Below are positions 53,711-63,883 of a stretch of 64,000 nt of DNA, in pieces. A program made the position numbers and the translations under genes. The DNA comes from Magnetococcales bacterium WMHbin3 (GTDB lineage Bacteria > Pseudomonadota > Magnetococcia > Magnetococcales > Magnetaquicoccaceae): positions 1-64,000 of the forward strand of contig PDZX01000010.1 in assembly GCA_002753185.1 (NCBI GenBank). Direction: 5' to 3'. Position 1 is the stretch's first letter, and each line of letters begins with the position of its first letter. Below the pieces are notes generated by a model. That model was given only the letters and a program-made list of their open reading frames with translations, searched no databases and was not told where the DNA came from.

Positions 53711-55843
53711 TCATGGCTCCCCTCCCACCAGGCGCAGGAGCAACCCTTCGGTTTCACGCTCCAGGGTCAGGATGTCGGCCCGGATTTCCTCCAGCGTGCG
53801 CAATGGCTTGGGCTTGTAAAAATGCCGCGTGAAGGAGATTTCATAGCCAATGACCGTCTTGCCGGCATCGATCCAGGCGTCCGGGGCATGGGGCAGCACC
53901 TCCCGCCGGACGAAAGCCTCGATCCCGCCCTCCTCCAGAAAGGAGACCTGCTCGGTATCGCGCAACTCCACGTCCGGTTCGTACTCCACCACCATCCTTG
54001 CTCCATGCTTCACCCGATGATAGGCGCCATGCAGGGCGTCATGATCTCGGTTCGCGCCAGACTTGCCCTTGGTGATTTTTCCGATGACCGGCTCCGCTGC
54101 CGGATCCTTCACCCCAAGGGCCGTCATGAGCAGCTTCCTCCGCTTGGCCGTCATGCGCACTCCCTTGGCCAGCGCAACCTTTGTCACGTCATCCACGAAA
54201 CAGTTGAAATCCAGGTGGGGGCCAGGGCCGATTTTTTCGGCAACGGCTTCCATAAGCTCGAACAGATCCTCCTCCTTGGCCTCGATGCACTGCTGCCGGA
54301 AGCGTCGCGGCACTCCCGCCGCGAAATCCACCTTCAAACGCAAGGGACGGTCCAGCGTGACCTTCCAATAGCCGAATGCCTCATTTGGAAAAAATTTGGA
54401 TTGCTCGCTCTCCTCTCGGTCGAGGAACGCATCGAGGATCCGGCGGATGTCGTCCGGCCCGAGTTCGCAGTTCTTTTTGCCCAGGTTCTTGCGCAGCGGC
54501 TTGAACCACCCGGTGGCGTCGATCAACTGGACCCTGCCGCGTCGTTCCGGCACCTTGCGATTGCCGAGAACCCAAATGTAGGTGGCGATGCCGGTGTTGT
54601 AAAAAATATTGAGCGGCAGGGCGATGATGGCTTCCAGCCAGTCGTTCTCGATGATCCAGCGCCGGATGTTGCTCTCGCCCGATCCCGCATCCCCGGTGAA
54701 CAGGGAGGAACCGTTGTGAACTTCGGCGACGCGGCTGCCAAGCGCGGAATCTTGCTTCATCTTGCCGAGCATGTTGGCCAGAAACACCATTTGGCCATCG
54801 CTGGAACGGGTGACCAGGCTGTATTGCGGGCTGCCGCCATGCGCGATGATGAAACGTGGATCGGCAAACTCCTTCTTGCCCCCCATGCGCTCATAATCCA
54901 TCGTCCACGACTTGCCATAAGGCGGATTGGAAAGCAGGAAATCGAATTCCCGAAAGGGAAAGGCATCGGCGGAAAGGGTCGAGCCGAATTTCATGTTCTC
55001 CGCCTCACCCCCCTCGCCCTTGAGGATCAAATCGGCCTTGCTGATGGCAAAGGTCTCCGGGTTGACCTCCTGGCCATAAAGATGCACCGAAACCTCTTTG
55101 CCATGCTCCATCGCCAGCCTGTTCAACGTCTCCTCCGCGACGGTCAGCATGCCGCCGGTGCCGCAGGCCCCGTCATAAACGAGGTACGTGCCGGACGGAA
55201 TGACCGCCGCCACGGGCAGGAAGATCAAACTGGCCATCAACTCCACCACGTCGCGCGGGGTGAAGTGCTCTCCAGCCTCTTCGTTGTTATCTTCGTTGAA
55301 ACGCCGGATCAACTCCTCGAAGATCGTCCCCATGGTGTGATTGTCCAAACCGGCAAGCCGTATGGATCCATCCTGGTGCAACACGGGTCTGGGACTGAGA
55401 TTGATGGAAGGATCCAGAAATTTCTTTATCAGGGATCCAAGCGCGTCGGCCTCGGCCAACGTCGGGATCTGATGGCGAAACTTGAATTTTTCCAGTACTT
55501 CCTGAACGTTCGGGGAGAAGCCGTCCAGGTAGGCCTCAAAATCCGTCCTGAGCTGTTGTTGCTTGCCACGGTGTGTCAGATCACGCAAAAGAAAGGAGGA
55601 GGTGTTGTAGAACGCCTGACCCGACGAGTTGCGCAAGGCCGGATCCTGGTTGGCCACGCCAGCCGTGTCGAGCCGCGCCTTCATGCGCAGCACCTCCTCC
55701 TTGGTGGGTTCCAGGACGGCATCCAACCGCCGGATGACTGTCATGGGCAAAATGACATCGCGATATTTTCCCCGGACGTAGACATCCCTCAGCACGTCGT
55801 CGGCAATATTCCAGATGAAGTTGCTAATATTCAGACTGCTCAC
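53711..55843 (-). CDS. hsdM: Type I restriction-modification methyltransferase subunit M
   Basis: HsdM is the N6-adenine methyltransferase of the type I complex. The 710-residue protein has the HsdM N-terminal helical domain (NFIWNIADDVLRDVYVRGKY), the SAM-binding motif YDGACGTGGMLTVAEETLNR and the catalytic motif FLLSNPPYGKSW. It is longer than the usual ~500 residues, with an extra C-terminal half (about 480-710) that is typical of one HsdM subgroup. The start is GTG with AGGGG 9 bases upstream. Only 27 bases separate it from the HD-GYP gene upstream on the same strand. Confidence 0.95.
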   Translation of the reverse strand: MSSLNISNFIWNIADDVLRDVYVRGKYRDVILPMTVIRRLDAVLEPTKEEVLRMKARLDTAGVANQDPALRNSSGQAFYNTSSFLLRDLTHRGKQQQLRTDFEAYLDGFSPNVQEVLEKFKFRHQIPTLAEADALGSLIKKFLDPSINLSPRPVLHQDGSIRLAGLDNHTMGTIFEELIRRFNEDNNEEAGEHFTPRDVVELMASLIFLPVAAVIPSGTYLVYDGACGTGGMLTVAEETLNRLAMEHGKEVSVHLYGQEVNPETFAISKADLILKGEGGEAENMKFGSTLSADAFPFREFDFLLSNPPYGKSWTMDYERMGGKKEFADPRFIIAHGGSPQYSLVTRSSDGQMVFLANMLGKMKQDSALGSRVAEVHNGSSLFTGDAGSGESNIRRWIIENDWLEAIIALPLNIFYNTGIATYIWVLGNRKVPERRGRVQLIDATGWFKPLRKNLGKKNCELGPDDIRRILDAFLDREESEQSKFFPNEAFGYWKVTLDRPLRLKVDFAAGVPRRFRQQCIEAKEEDLFELMEAVAEKIGPGPHLDFNCFVDDVTKVALAKGVRMTAKRRKLLMTALGVKDPAAEPVIGKITKGKSGANRDHDALHGAYHRVKHGARMVVEYEPDVELRDTEQVSFLEEGGIEAFVRREVLPHAPDAWIDAGKTVIGYEISFTRHFYKPKPLRTLEEIRADILTLERETEGLLLRLVGGEP

Positions 55844-55870
55844 AACAGATCCCCTGTCGATGGATGCGGC

Positions 55871-57025
55871 TCAATGAATCATCTGCAACAAATGCGCGGC
55901 CTTCTCCTGCATGTCCCGATCCGAGTCGGCGTAACGGCCGGCAATCTGTAGGAATTGATCCTGAATGGCGACGAAGGCATCCAGAATGTCTGGATCGAAA
56001 TGGCTGCCACGCCCCTCGACCATGATCGCCAGCGCCTGCGCGTGCGGCATGCCGGGCTTGTACACCCGCCGGCTCACCAGCGCGTCGTAGACATCCGCCA
56101 CCGCCATCAAACGCGCCGACAGGGGAATCGCCTCCCCGGCCAAACCTTCGGGATAGCCGCTGCCGTCCCACTTTTCCTGATGGGAGCAGGCAATCTCCTT
56201 GGCCATGGCCAAAAAATCCACCCGCGTGCCCAACCGCTCCTCGGCCATGGCAATGGCATCCCGGCCCAGGGTGGTGTGGGTCTTCATCACCTCGAACTCC
56301 TCGGAGGTGAAACGGCCCGGCTTCAACAGGATCCGATCCGGAATCCCCACCTTGCCGATGTCATGCAACGGCGCGGACTTGAACAACATCTCGATCACGC
56401 CGTCATGCAACTGCCCGGCAAAGCGGGGATGCTCCCGCAAATGCCCGGCCAGCGCCTTCACGTAATACTGCGTGCGCCGGATGTGATTGCCGGTGTCCGA
56501 ATCCCGCGTCTCGGCCAACGACGCCATCGCCAGAATCGTCACATCCTGAATCGCCATCACCTCCTGCGTGCGCCGCGCCACCTCCAACGCCAGATAATCG
56601 TTCTTGTCCCGCAAGAAATCCGCCGTGGCCTTGAGCGTCAGATGGGTCTTCACCCGCGCCAGCACGATCGGCGGACTGATCGGCTTGGTGATGTAATCCA
56701 CCGCCCCGAGATCCAACCCACGCTTCTCGTCCTCCACCTCGGCCTTGGCGGTCAGAAAAATGACCGGAATGTCCCGCGTGCGCGCCTTGGCCTTGAGCTG
56801 ACGACACACCTCGTAACCGTCCATGCCAGGCATCATGATGTCCAACAGGATCAAATCCGGAGGCGGATCGCCGTTGGCGATCTTCAACGCCTTCTCCCCC
56901 TGATTCGCCACCTTGATCTTGTACCACTCCTTGAGCAGACCACTCATCAACAGCAAATTGTCCGGGGTGTCATCCACCACCAGCACCATTGGCCGACTCA
57001 ATATCTCATCAGTTGTCTCTTCCAT
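55871..57025 (-). CDS. Response regulator with HD-GYP domain (RpfG-like)
   Basis: A 384-residue c-di-GMP phosphodiesterase-type regulator. The receiver domain has VLVVDDTPDNLLLMSGLLKE and phospho-Asp in LILLDIMMPGMDGYEV, with KPISPP near 114. A coiled-coil linker follows, then HD-GYP with APLHDIGKVGIPDRILLKPG and HQEKWDGSGYPEGLAGEAIP, all metal and GYP residues kept. It is 22 bases downstream of the hybrid kinase and is its likely partner. Confidence 0.92.
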   Translation of the reverse strand: MEETTDEILSRPMVLVVDDTPDNLLLMSGLLKEWYKIKVANQGEKALKIANGDPPPDLILLDIMMPGMDGYEVCRQLKAKARTRDIPVIFLTAKAEVEDEKRGLDLGAVDYITKPISPPIVLARVKTHLTLKATADFLRDKNDYLALEVARRTQEVMAIQDVTILAMASLAETRDSDTGNHIRRTQYYVKALAGHLREHPRFAGQLHDGVIEMLFKSAPLHDIGKVGIPDRILLKPGRFTSEEFEVMKTHTTLGRDAIAMAEERLGTRVDFLAMAKEIACSHQEKWDGSGYPEGLAGEAIPLSARLMAVADVYDALVSRRVYKPGMPHAQALAIMVEGRGSHFDPDILDAFVAIQDQFLQIAGRYADSDRDMQEKAAHLLQMIH

Positions 57026-57047
57026 GCGCTCCCAGCCCCCTTCCGCG

Positions 57048-60000
57048 CTACAACGTCACCTGCGACCCCTCGGCCACCTCTGCGAGCAACCGCAACGCCG
57101 TCTCGTACTCGAACTGGCGAATCGCCCCGGCGAGCGGATGATATTGCTGACCAAAGCCACTCTGCAACAACTCCACGTGCTCATCCAGCACCTCCACGGC
57201 CTCCGGGTCGTCCTCGCCCAGCAACTCCCGCAACCGCAGACACACCCCCCGCAACCGCTCCACGTCCACCGCTGGCTTGGGCTTGACCTCCGCCAGATCG
57301 GCAAGCCGCGCCTCCAACTGGGCGATCAACTCCGCCACCGTGCCGGCCACCACCACCAGCCGATTCATCACCTCGCCCATGGCCATCTTTGCGCCGATGG
57401 CCTGCTCCAGTTCGGCCGCCTCGTCCTGCAAGACCGTCGCCCCGATGTTGCCGGCCACCCCCTTGAGGGTGTGCGCCAACCGCTCCGCGGTCCCCCAATC
57501 CCTGGCCTGCAAGGCCACCTTGATCTGCTCGGCGACCCGCTTCTGGCCCGCGACGAATTTTTTCAGAATGGAAAAATACAAGGGCCGCTTGCCCAGGGTG
57601 CGCTTCAAGCCCAACTCGCAGTCCAGGCCGGGAATCCGCATCAACGAAACCTCCTCCGGGGCGGCGGCCTCGCCTTCCGGCGGCGGCGCGGCGGGGGGTG
57701 CCGATGGCTCTTTGGGACGCGGCTTGAGCCAGTGGACCAATCGATCCCACAACTCCTCCGGATCGATGGGCTTGGCGATATGATCGTTCATCCCGGCGGC
57801 CAGGCAACGCTGCCGATCCGCCTGCATGGCGTTGGCGGTCATGGCCAGGATCGGCAGTTGCCCGCATTGCGGCAACTCGCGAATGTGGCCGGTGGCCGTC
57901 ACCCCGTCCATCACCGGCATCTGCATGTCCATCAGGACCAGATCGTAGACCCGCTCCCGGACCATCCGTACCGCCACCTCGCCGTTTTCCGCCAGGTCCA
58001 CCTGGAAACCGGCATCCGCCAGCAGCTCTAGCCCCACCTCCTGGTTGAGGTCGTTGTCCTCCACCAGCAGAATGCGCGCGCCCTTGACGAGGGACAGATC
58101 CTCCTTGCGCAACGACGGGGCATCGATCACCTGGCGCGTCTCCTCCCGCCGCGCCTTGCCCAACACCCGCATCGCGGTGTCGAACAGAATCGAGGTGCTC
58201 ACCGGCTTGATCAGCACATCCTCGATCCCCACCGATTCCGCCAGCTTGATGCCCTCTTCCCTGCCGAAACTGGTGATCATCACCAGGTGGGGTTGCGGCT
58301 CCAACTTGAGTGCGCGAATCCGGCGCGCCGTCTCGATGCCGTCCATGCCGGGCATCTGCCAGTCCAGGAAGACGATCTCGCACGGCTGGGTCCGTTCGGC
58401 GCGCTGCAACTCCCGCAACGCGGCGGCGCCCGAATCCACGCCGACCACCACGAAGGACATGCTGGTCAGCATCTCCTGGATCACCTCCAGGGCCTGCGGA
58501 TTGTCATCCACCACCATCACGCGCCGCCCCCGCAGGTCCGGCTCCGGCAGCAGGATGCGGTTGCTCTCCGCGCCCCGCTCCAGGCGCGCCGTGAACCAGA
58601 AGGTGGAGCCTTTGCCATGTTCGCTCTCCACCCCCACTTCCCCGCCCATGAGTTCGGCCAGTTTCTTGCTGATGGCCAATCCCAGTCCGGTCCCGCCGTA
58701 CTTGCGGGTGATCGAGGTGTCGGCCTGCTGGAAACTCCGAAACAGTTTTTGCAACTGCTCCCCGGTCATGCCGATCCCGGTGTCCCGCACCGCGAAATGG
58801 AGCACCACTTCCTGGCCGATCTCCTCCTTGACCTCGATCAGGATGTCGATCTCGCCGCGTTCCGTGAACTTGACCGCGTTGTAGGCGTAATTGATGAGAA
58901 TCTGCCCCAGCCGCAACGGGTCGCCCACCAGGAAATTGGGGACGTTCCGGTCCACCACGAACACCAGCTCCAGCCCCTTGGCGCTGGCCTTTTCCGCGAT
59001 CAGGCCGCTCAGATTGTCCAGCACCCGCTCCAGCTCGAACTCGGTTTTTTCCACGCCGAGCCGGCCCGCCTCGATCTTGGAAAAGTCGAGAATGTCGTTG
59101 ATGATCCCCAGCAGATGCATGCTGGAGGCCTGGATCTTCTTGAGTTGGGCTTTCTGGCGGGCGGTCAGTTCGGTCTTGAACAGCAGGTGGGCGATGCCGA
59201 TGATGGCGTTCATGGGGGTACGGATTTCGTGGCTCATGTTGGCCAGAAAATCGCTTTTGGCCTGGCTGGCCTCCTCGGCGACCTGCCTGGCGCCCTGCAA
59301 CTGCGCCTCGATCCGCTTGTACTCGGTCATGTCGTGCAGCAGAATGACGCAGCCGTCGAGGGCCTGATCCTCTCCGCGCAGGGGGGTGATCGAGGCCTGA
59401 AACCAGAACGATTCCTTCGTGTCGTCCCCGGTCTTGCGTTGCGACTGGCTCGTGCCGCGCCATTTCTCCCCCTTTTGCAGGGCGGCTCCCATCGCCTCCA
59501 CATAATCCGGCGAGGAGAAGGTCCCTTTGCACTCCCGGTAATGACGACCCGTCACCGTCGCCGTGGGCAGGCCGGTCAATTTCTGGAAGGAGGGATTGGC
59601 GTATTCCACCACGCCGTGGCGATCCAGAATCAGGATGGCGTCCTCGGTGCTTTGCACCGCCTCGGTCATGCGCCGGCGTTGCCGCATCTCCTGGCGGTTC
59701 TGGAACAGCAGATAACTGAACAGTCCCAGCAATACCATGGCCGCCAGATAGAGCAGATAGCGGATGCGAACCGCCCCCTGCCGTTCCTTTTCGTAATATT
59801 TTTCATAATGCACCCCGACCCAGCGCAGAATCTCCTCCGCGACGTCGCGCATGGCCCGGCTGTCGATACGGGTCAGGAGTTTCCGCGCCTCGCCATCGTT
59901 CTTGACGATGTCGCGGGCCAGGGGAAAGAGTTTCTCCAGACCGGCGGTCATCTCCAGTTCCACGGCCAGTTTCTTGATCACGGCCAGGCGTTCTTCCAGG

Positions 60001-60668
60001 GTGGCCTCCTCCAGGCGGACGTTATCGCCATCCTGGGGCGGGGAGGGGAGGGGCATCCGCTTGCTGGTGTCGATGGCGCGGCTGGCCTGCAGCCGCAGGC
60101 CCTCGTCCGGCTCCGCGCCGTCCTGGGGGGGGGCGCTCAAGCGGCTCGGATGCCAGGCGGGTTTGGGTTTGACGCCGCCGATGAGGTCGCGGGCGAGCAG
60201 TTCCAGGTGCCGTTTGAGTCGGGTCTCCTGCATGCGGGGATTGGCGAGGAGTTCTTCCAGGAGCGTGGAGAAGGAGCGTGCGGCTTTTTGAAAATCCTCC
60301 TGATGGATGAGGAACCGTTGCACCTCTTCCATGCGGGTGGCCAGCAGGCCGTCCAGTTTGCCGAGCGTGGCGCACAGGCCATTGTTGTTCAGGAAACTCA
60401 ACGCGGTGCAATCCGTGGCGAGGGTGCCCAGTCCCAGTTGCATGGCGCGCAGATGTTCCCTGGGATCGGAGTCGGGCTTGTCCCTGCCGTGATGCACTCT
60501 CACCAGATCCAGATCGAGGTCGGTCTCCCGCAGCGCGAACTGTCCCATCCGGTTGAGAAAACGGTCATACGGGGTGCGGTCCACGTTGGAGAGATTCAGC
60601 AACATGGACATGACGCCCGCGAACATCACAATGATGAGAAATTGCGATACTCCCACTGCCTTCAACAT
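57048..60668 (-). CDS. Hybrid histidine kinase with PAS, two receivers and Hpt
   Basis: A 1206-residue tripartite kinase. An N-terminal transmembrane helix ([15 protein letters not shown]), a ~290-residue periplasmic region and a second helix ([19 protein letters not shown]) are followed by a PAS domain ([18 protein letters not shown]), an H-box ([20 protein letters not shown]), an HATPase ([20 protein letters not shown]), receiver 1 (phospho-Asp in [19 protein letters not shown]), receiver 2 ([20 protein letters not shown]) and Hpt ([20 protein letters not shown]). The start ATG 60668 (MLKAVGVSQ) has GAGG 8 bases upstream; the frame is open for 39 codons more. The domain order fits a BarA-type phosphorelay ending on the HD-GYP regulator. 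Confidence 0.92.
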   Translation of the reverse strand: MLKAVGVSQFLIIVMFAGVMSMLLNLSNVDRTPYDRFLNRMGQFALRETDLDLDLVRVHHGRDKPDSDPREHLRAMQLGLGTLATDCTALSFLNNNGLCATLGKLDGLLATRMEEVQRFLIHQEDFQKAARSFSTLLEELLANPRMQETRLKRHLELLARDLIGGVKPKPAWHPSRLSAPPQDGAEPDEGLRLQASRAIDTSKRMPLPSPPQDGDNVRLEEATLEERLAVIKKLAVELEMTAGLEKLFPLARDIVKNDGEARKLLTRIDSRAMRDVAEEILRWVGVHYEKYYEKERQGAVRIRYLLYLAAMVLLGLFSYLLFQNRQEMRQRRRMTEAVQSTEDAILILDRHGVVEYANPSFQKLTGLPTATVTGRHYRECKGTFSSPDYVEAMGAALQKGEKWRGTSQSQRKTGDDTKESFWFQASITPLRGEDQALDGCVILLHDMTEYKRIEAQLQGARQVAEEASQAKSDFLANMSHEIRTPMNAIIGIAHLLFKTELTARQKAQLKKIQASSMHLLGIINDILDFSKIEAGRLGVEKTEFELERVLDNLSGLIAEKASAKGLELVFVVDRNVPNFLVGDPLRLGQILINYAYNAVKFTERGEIDILIEVKEEIGQEVVLHFAVRDTGIGMTGEQLQKLFRSFQQADTSITRKYGGTGLGLAISKKLAELMGGEVGVESEHGKGSTFWFTARLERGAESNRILLPEPDLRGRRVMVVDDNPQALEVIQEMLTSMSFVVVGVDSGAAALRELQRAERTQPCEIVFLDWQMPGMDGIETARRIRALKLEPQPHLVMITSFGREEGIKLAESVGIEDVLIKPVSTSILFDTAMRVLGKARREETRQVIDAPSLRKEDLSLVKGARILLVEDNDLNQEVGLELLADAGFQVDLAENGEVAVRMVRERVYDLVLMDMQMPVMDGVTATGHIRELPQCGQLPILAMTANAMQADRQRCLAAGMNDHIAKPIDPEELWDRLVHWLKPRPKEPSAPPAAPPPEGEAAAPEEVSLMRIPGLDCELGLKRTLGKRPLYFSILKKFVAGQKRVAEQIKVALQARDWGTAERLAHTLKGVAGNIGATVLQDEAAELEQAIGAKMAMGEVMNRLVVVAGTVAELIAQLEARLADLAEVKPKPAVDVERLRGVCLRLRELLGEDDPEAVEVLDEHVELLQSGFGQQYHPLAGAIRQFEYETALRLLAEVAEGSQVTL

Positions 60669-60862
60669 TTCGCAAGCCTCATATGCCTGGTTTGCAAGAG
60701 TCTCTTGCAAAAGTCGGATGCCGGTGGCAAGGCAGCCGTGAAGCTGGTATTTTGGCCTATAATACCATGCAACGTCAAGAATCACGCGCAGGGCGCATCA
60801 CAACTTCGGCAAATGAACAGGGAGGCGTGGGGGTGGGTGTGCTTCGCTACGGGTGGTGGGGG

Positions 60863-61123
60863 TCAGTGCGGGAAGAAGGTCTTGAGGATAAGGGCCAGTA
60901 CTCCGGCCATCAAAACGCCAAGCATCCATTTGAGCAGGTGGATTTCGGCCATGATTTCCAATTTGAGTTCCCGCAAATCGCCCTTGGTGGCCAACTCTTT
61001 CAACTGGCTGTCCTGGACTTCCCACATCGCCTCCGCATGCGCTTCGGCTTGCTTCTCATCCACTCCGGCCGCCTTGAGGGTCTTGACGAATTTCAGCGTG
61101 TCGAACGCAACGGCACAGGTCAT
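60863..61123 (-). CDS. Small coiled-coil/membrane protein, copy 1 (DUF1640-like)
   Basis: An 86-residue protein with FDTLKFVKTLKAAGVDEKQA at the start, a coiled coil (AEAMWEVQDSQLKELATKGD) and a C-terminal transmembrane helix (LLKWMLGVLMAGVLALILKTFF). This resembles the DUF1640/CCDC90-like family, anchored by a C-terminal helix. It is a paralogue of the gene at 61793, and its flanks are duplicated too. Its ribosome site is poorer than that of copy 2. Confidence 0.7.
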   Translation of the reverse strand: MTCAVAFDTLKFVKTLKAAGVDEKQAEAHAEAMWEVQDSQLKELATKGDLRELKLEIMAEIHLLKWMLGVLMAGVLALILKTFFPH

Positions 61124-61792
61124 GGTGGGTTGCTCTATCCTAAGGATTGATGACGCCATCAGCATACCACGCCCGCCACCAGCCTGGAGCAAAAAAAAGC
61201 GGGGGTGGTGAATTTTCCTCTTGCAATGCCAGGGCAGTTTTACGATTTCTGCTTGATTTTCTTGGTGTTGCGGAACTTCAGGGAACCTGCTGGAAGGATT
61301 TTTGGCTGACCCTGCTTCACATTGATCGATTAATTCATTGAATTTGCTTGATAAGTAGTCGAGCAATTTTTCCGCATACCGTAAAAAATACCGTAAAATT
61401 TTCTCGCTGCCCCCCTCGTCAATTCGCTGACTCCCGCGACCAGGGAGTGGGATTCCGCATGATTCAGGCAACCAATGCGCCAGCCTGTCAGGTGGTGGGC
61501 TTCTCCCTGGACGGCACCACCCGGAACCCGCAGGGCCTCCCCTCGCCCGCCGCATCGATTTGTCGGCACTGCCCGCCAGGGGGAAGAATCGTTACCCGGC
61601 CAGGTGGTGATCTCCCTGGCGGAAGGTCCGCCCTCTCCCCCTCAATCTGGAGCATGACGGCACTGGCGCGCACAGGAAGCACCCAGCCGCGTTTTTGACT
61701 CGCGGGCAAGGCTACGCCCCTTGCGGGTGGTGATCTCGTCTCCTGGCGATTCCTGGTGCGGGGGTGGGTGCGCTTGTCTGTTGGCGGTGGGG
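61124..61792. other. 669-base interval without a supported gene
   Basis: It contains the duplicated flank 61141-61233 and then AT-rich followed by GC-rich sequence. Reading frames on both strands are short, and none has a recognisable motif together with a ribosome site. It may be decayed coding sequence left by the duplication. Confidence 0.6.
61141..61233. repeat. 93-bp direct repeat upstream of the small membrane gene, copy 1
   Basis: It matches 62115-62207 at about 90 % by eye. With the paralogous genes, it marks a tandem duplication with a period of about 0.97 kb (roughly 60830-61233 and 61760-62207). Confidence 0.8.
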
Positions 61793-62101
61793 TCAGTGCG
61801 GGAAGAAGGTCTTGAGGATCAGTGCAACGATTCCACCGACGGTCACGGCCATGCCCCACCGCATGGTGGCAAGATCGCCATGGATTTTGGCCATGTCGGC
61901 GGCAATGCGCAATGCAAGCTCCTTGATGTCACGTTTGACTTCCTGGATGTCGCCCTTGGTGGCCAGCCCAGCCAGTTGGGCATCCTGGACTTCCTTGAAC
62001 GCCTCCGAGAATGCTTCGGCCTGCTTCTCTTCCACTCCGGCATCTCGCAGACGACGGACGAATTTCAAGGTGTCGAAGGTCATGGTCGCGGCTGTGCTCA
62101 T
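61793..62101 (-). CDS. Small coiled-coil/membrane protein, copy 2 (DUF1640-like)
   Basis: A 102-residue paralogue of the 60863 gene: MTFDTLKFVRRLRDAGVEEK, a coiled coil (DAQLAGLATKGDIQEVKRDI, about 30 residues longer than in copy 1) and a C-terminal helix (GMAVTVGGIVALILKTFF) ending in PH in both. GGGAGG lies 7 bases before ATG 62101, so it is likely expressed. Confidence 0.75.
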   Translation of the reverse strand: MSTAATMTFDTLKFVRRLRDAGVEEKQAEAFSEAFKEVQDAQLAGLATKGDIQEVKRDIKELALRIAADMAKIHGDLATMRWGMAVTVGGIVALILKTFFPH

Positions 62102-62114
62102 TTCGAATCCTCCC

Positions 62115-62207
62115 AAGGATTGATGACGCCATCAGCATACCACGCCCGCCACCAGCCCGGAGAAAAAAAATGCGGGGGTGGTGCATTTTCCGCTTGCCTT
62201 GCCAGGG
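62115..62207. repeat. 93-bp direct repeat upstream of the small membrane gene, copy 2
   Basis: Partner of 61141-61233. Both copies start immediately upstream of their gene and include an A-run of about eight. Confidence 0.8.
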
Positions 62208-62261
62208 GAGGACACGCTCACGCCATCGGAACAAGGCCGCCTTCCCTGGCAGCCTCGCCAA

Positions 62262-62801
62262 TCAACACCAGACTTTTGGAGTTCCCAGCCGCTGTTGAGC
62301 GAATCTGTTTTGCGCGTAGATCGCCGCAGATGCATGGGCAATACGGCTCCCTGCATGGACAAGCACGGCTCGAAGGTCATCCAAGAACGGTTCCAACTCA
62401 CCCGACGCGATCCCCCGGCCTTCTTCCCGTCTGGCGCGAGCAAGAGCGTGCAACTCGTTCAGCAGGGCATCGCCGTCGTCAAAGTCCCGCTTGTCGGAAA
62501 GCTGGTGTCGTCGCTGGTACGGTTCTGGGGTTTCGCCAGGGGGCAGCATGTCGGCGTCAAGCAGACGAAGCTTGCCTTTGTGGGTGACGCGAAGACGGCG
62601 CGCTTCTTCCCCCTTGCGGGGTGTTGTATCCACGCACACCCGGCCCGCATGACAGGCAGGCACAAGCCATGCCGGATCGCAGGCACAAAAATACCGCAAG
62701 GCTGACGGGTGCGGTATCCGCTTCAGTTTGTAGGGGTTTTCGGCCCCGTTGATGCAGATTGCCACCCTTCCTGGCCAACGGTCAAGGGAATGTGTGGGCA
62801 T
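62262..62801 (-). CDS. Protein of unknown function
   Basis: A 179-residue protein that I do not recognise. It has an N-terminal part with YFCACDPAWLVPACHAG (three Cys and a His) and a charged helical C-terminal half (DFDDGDALLNELHALARARR, LEPFLDDLRAVLVHAG). Codon choice is consistent with the genome. The start is uncertain (ATG 62801 or 62849) and there is no clear ribosome site. It stands alone after the duplicated pair. Confidence 0.45.
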   Translation of the reverse strand: MPTHSLDRWPGRVAICINGAENPYKLKRIPHPSALRYFCACDPAWLVPACHAGRVCVDTTPRKGEEARRLRVTHKGKLRLLDADMLPPGETPEPYQRRHQLSDKRDFDDGDALLNELHALARARREEGRGIASGELEPFLDDLRAVLVHAGSRIAHASAAIYAQNRFAQQRLGTPKVWC

Positions 62802-62849
62802 CTTGCCGGGTGTCCCCGTGGTGCGCCCGCGCCCGGCACCAGCTTTCAC

Positions 62850-63500
62850 CCCATCGGCCCACCATCGAGGAACCGCGTACAGATGGCCTTGCAGCCGTTC
62901 GAGACACCATCCCGCTACCCATGCCTTCCTCTATCCCAAAAACGCGTCCACGGCCTTTGTAGCGCAATGGCGGGCATATGAAACGGCAGGGTATCCCCAC
63001 GCCGCGCGCCATCGCGGCACCACCTCCCCCGGCCATCGGGTTGGGAGGAACGGCGCGGGCTGATGTACCCGACCCGGCCCGACTGCTGCCGGGATCGGGT
63101 GCAAGTGCGCGGTGATGCGCATCTGCCAGCCTCAACCCTTCCCTTGGCTGGCCATGGATTCTACACCAACCAAATCGACTCGATTAAAATACCACACTGA
63201 TTAATATTTAATTTCAATGACTTGATGATTAGTAGATTGTTTTGGTTTCGTGTCTACACGTCAAAGACAGGGTGCATGTGGTGCGGATCTATCCGCGATG
63301 ACATGCCTGCCCCGGCACACACCCCACGCACAAGCGGGAGTGCCTGCCACACCACCCGTTTGATTGCTCCCTGGTAGCCCCGCCGCGATGCCACGACCAC
63401 GACACCAGAACATGTTAGCATATCCTTCCAGGGTCCTTCCTGGAAAGCGGCTTGAGCGGGTTGTTTCACCCTCGGCATCGCAATACACACGCACACGTTT
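62850..63500. other. Interval without a supported gene
   Basis: It is GC-rich to about 63160 and then AT-rich. Frames are short and without motif on either strand. Confidence 0.5.
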
Positions 63501-63506
63501 TCACAA

Positions 63507-63801
63507 GGTTGACAAAATGGGGCTTTTTTGGCCAAAAACGCCATCTAACCATTTGAAATCATTGAATCACTTTGTTGACACGCTAAAGTCAACTAACATA
63601 TTTTCTTTTTTCTATATTATTGAAATCGTTCAATATCTTGGTTGACAAACGAGCGTTCAACTAACATATTTACATTTTGACAAAAATATTAATTATCTTA
63701 TTGAATTTAATTGATAATTCTTGTTACAAATTTTGTCAACCTGCCCGAATTTGTCAACCAAGTGAGAGGCAATTTTGTCAACCTACCCGGTTTTGTCAGC
63801 C
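63507..63801. repeat. Array of GGTTGACAA/TTGTCAACC motifs, iteron- or operator-like
   Basis: GGTTGACAA occurs at 63507-63515 and 63640-63648, with a GTTGACA relative at 63574. The reverse form TTGTCAACC occurs at 63733, 63751 and 63775, with TTGTCAGCC at 63793. The last four sit at spacings 18, 24 and 18, so 63731-63759 and 63773-63801 are near-identical copies 42 bases apart. A ~32-base near-repeat joins 63574 and 63641 (67 bases apart), each ending CAACTAACATATTT. The region between them is very AT-rich. Confidence 0.7.
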
Positions 63802-63883
63802 AAATTACCGGACAGCGGCGCGGCTCCGATGCCCCCGCCTGGAGGTATCCCCGGCCTGCCCCGGTCCACCCGGCCCCGCCCCC

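Noticed and set aside
63500-63810. CRISPR array at the right edge
   Set aside because: The repeated units are only 9-10 bases, occur in both orientations, and lack regular spacers and cas genes.
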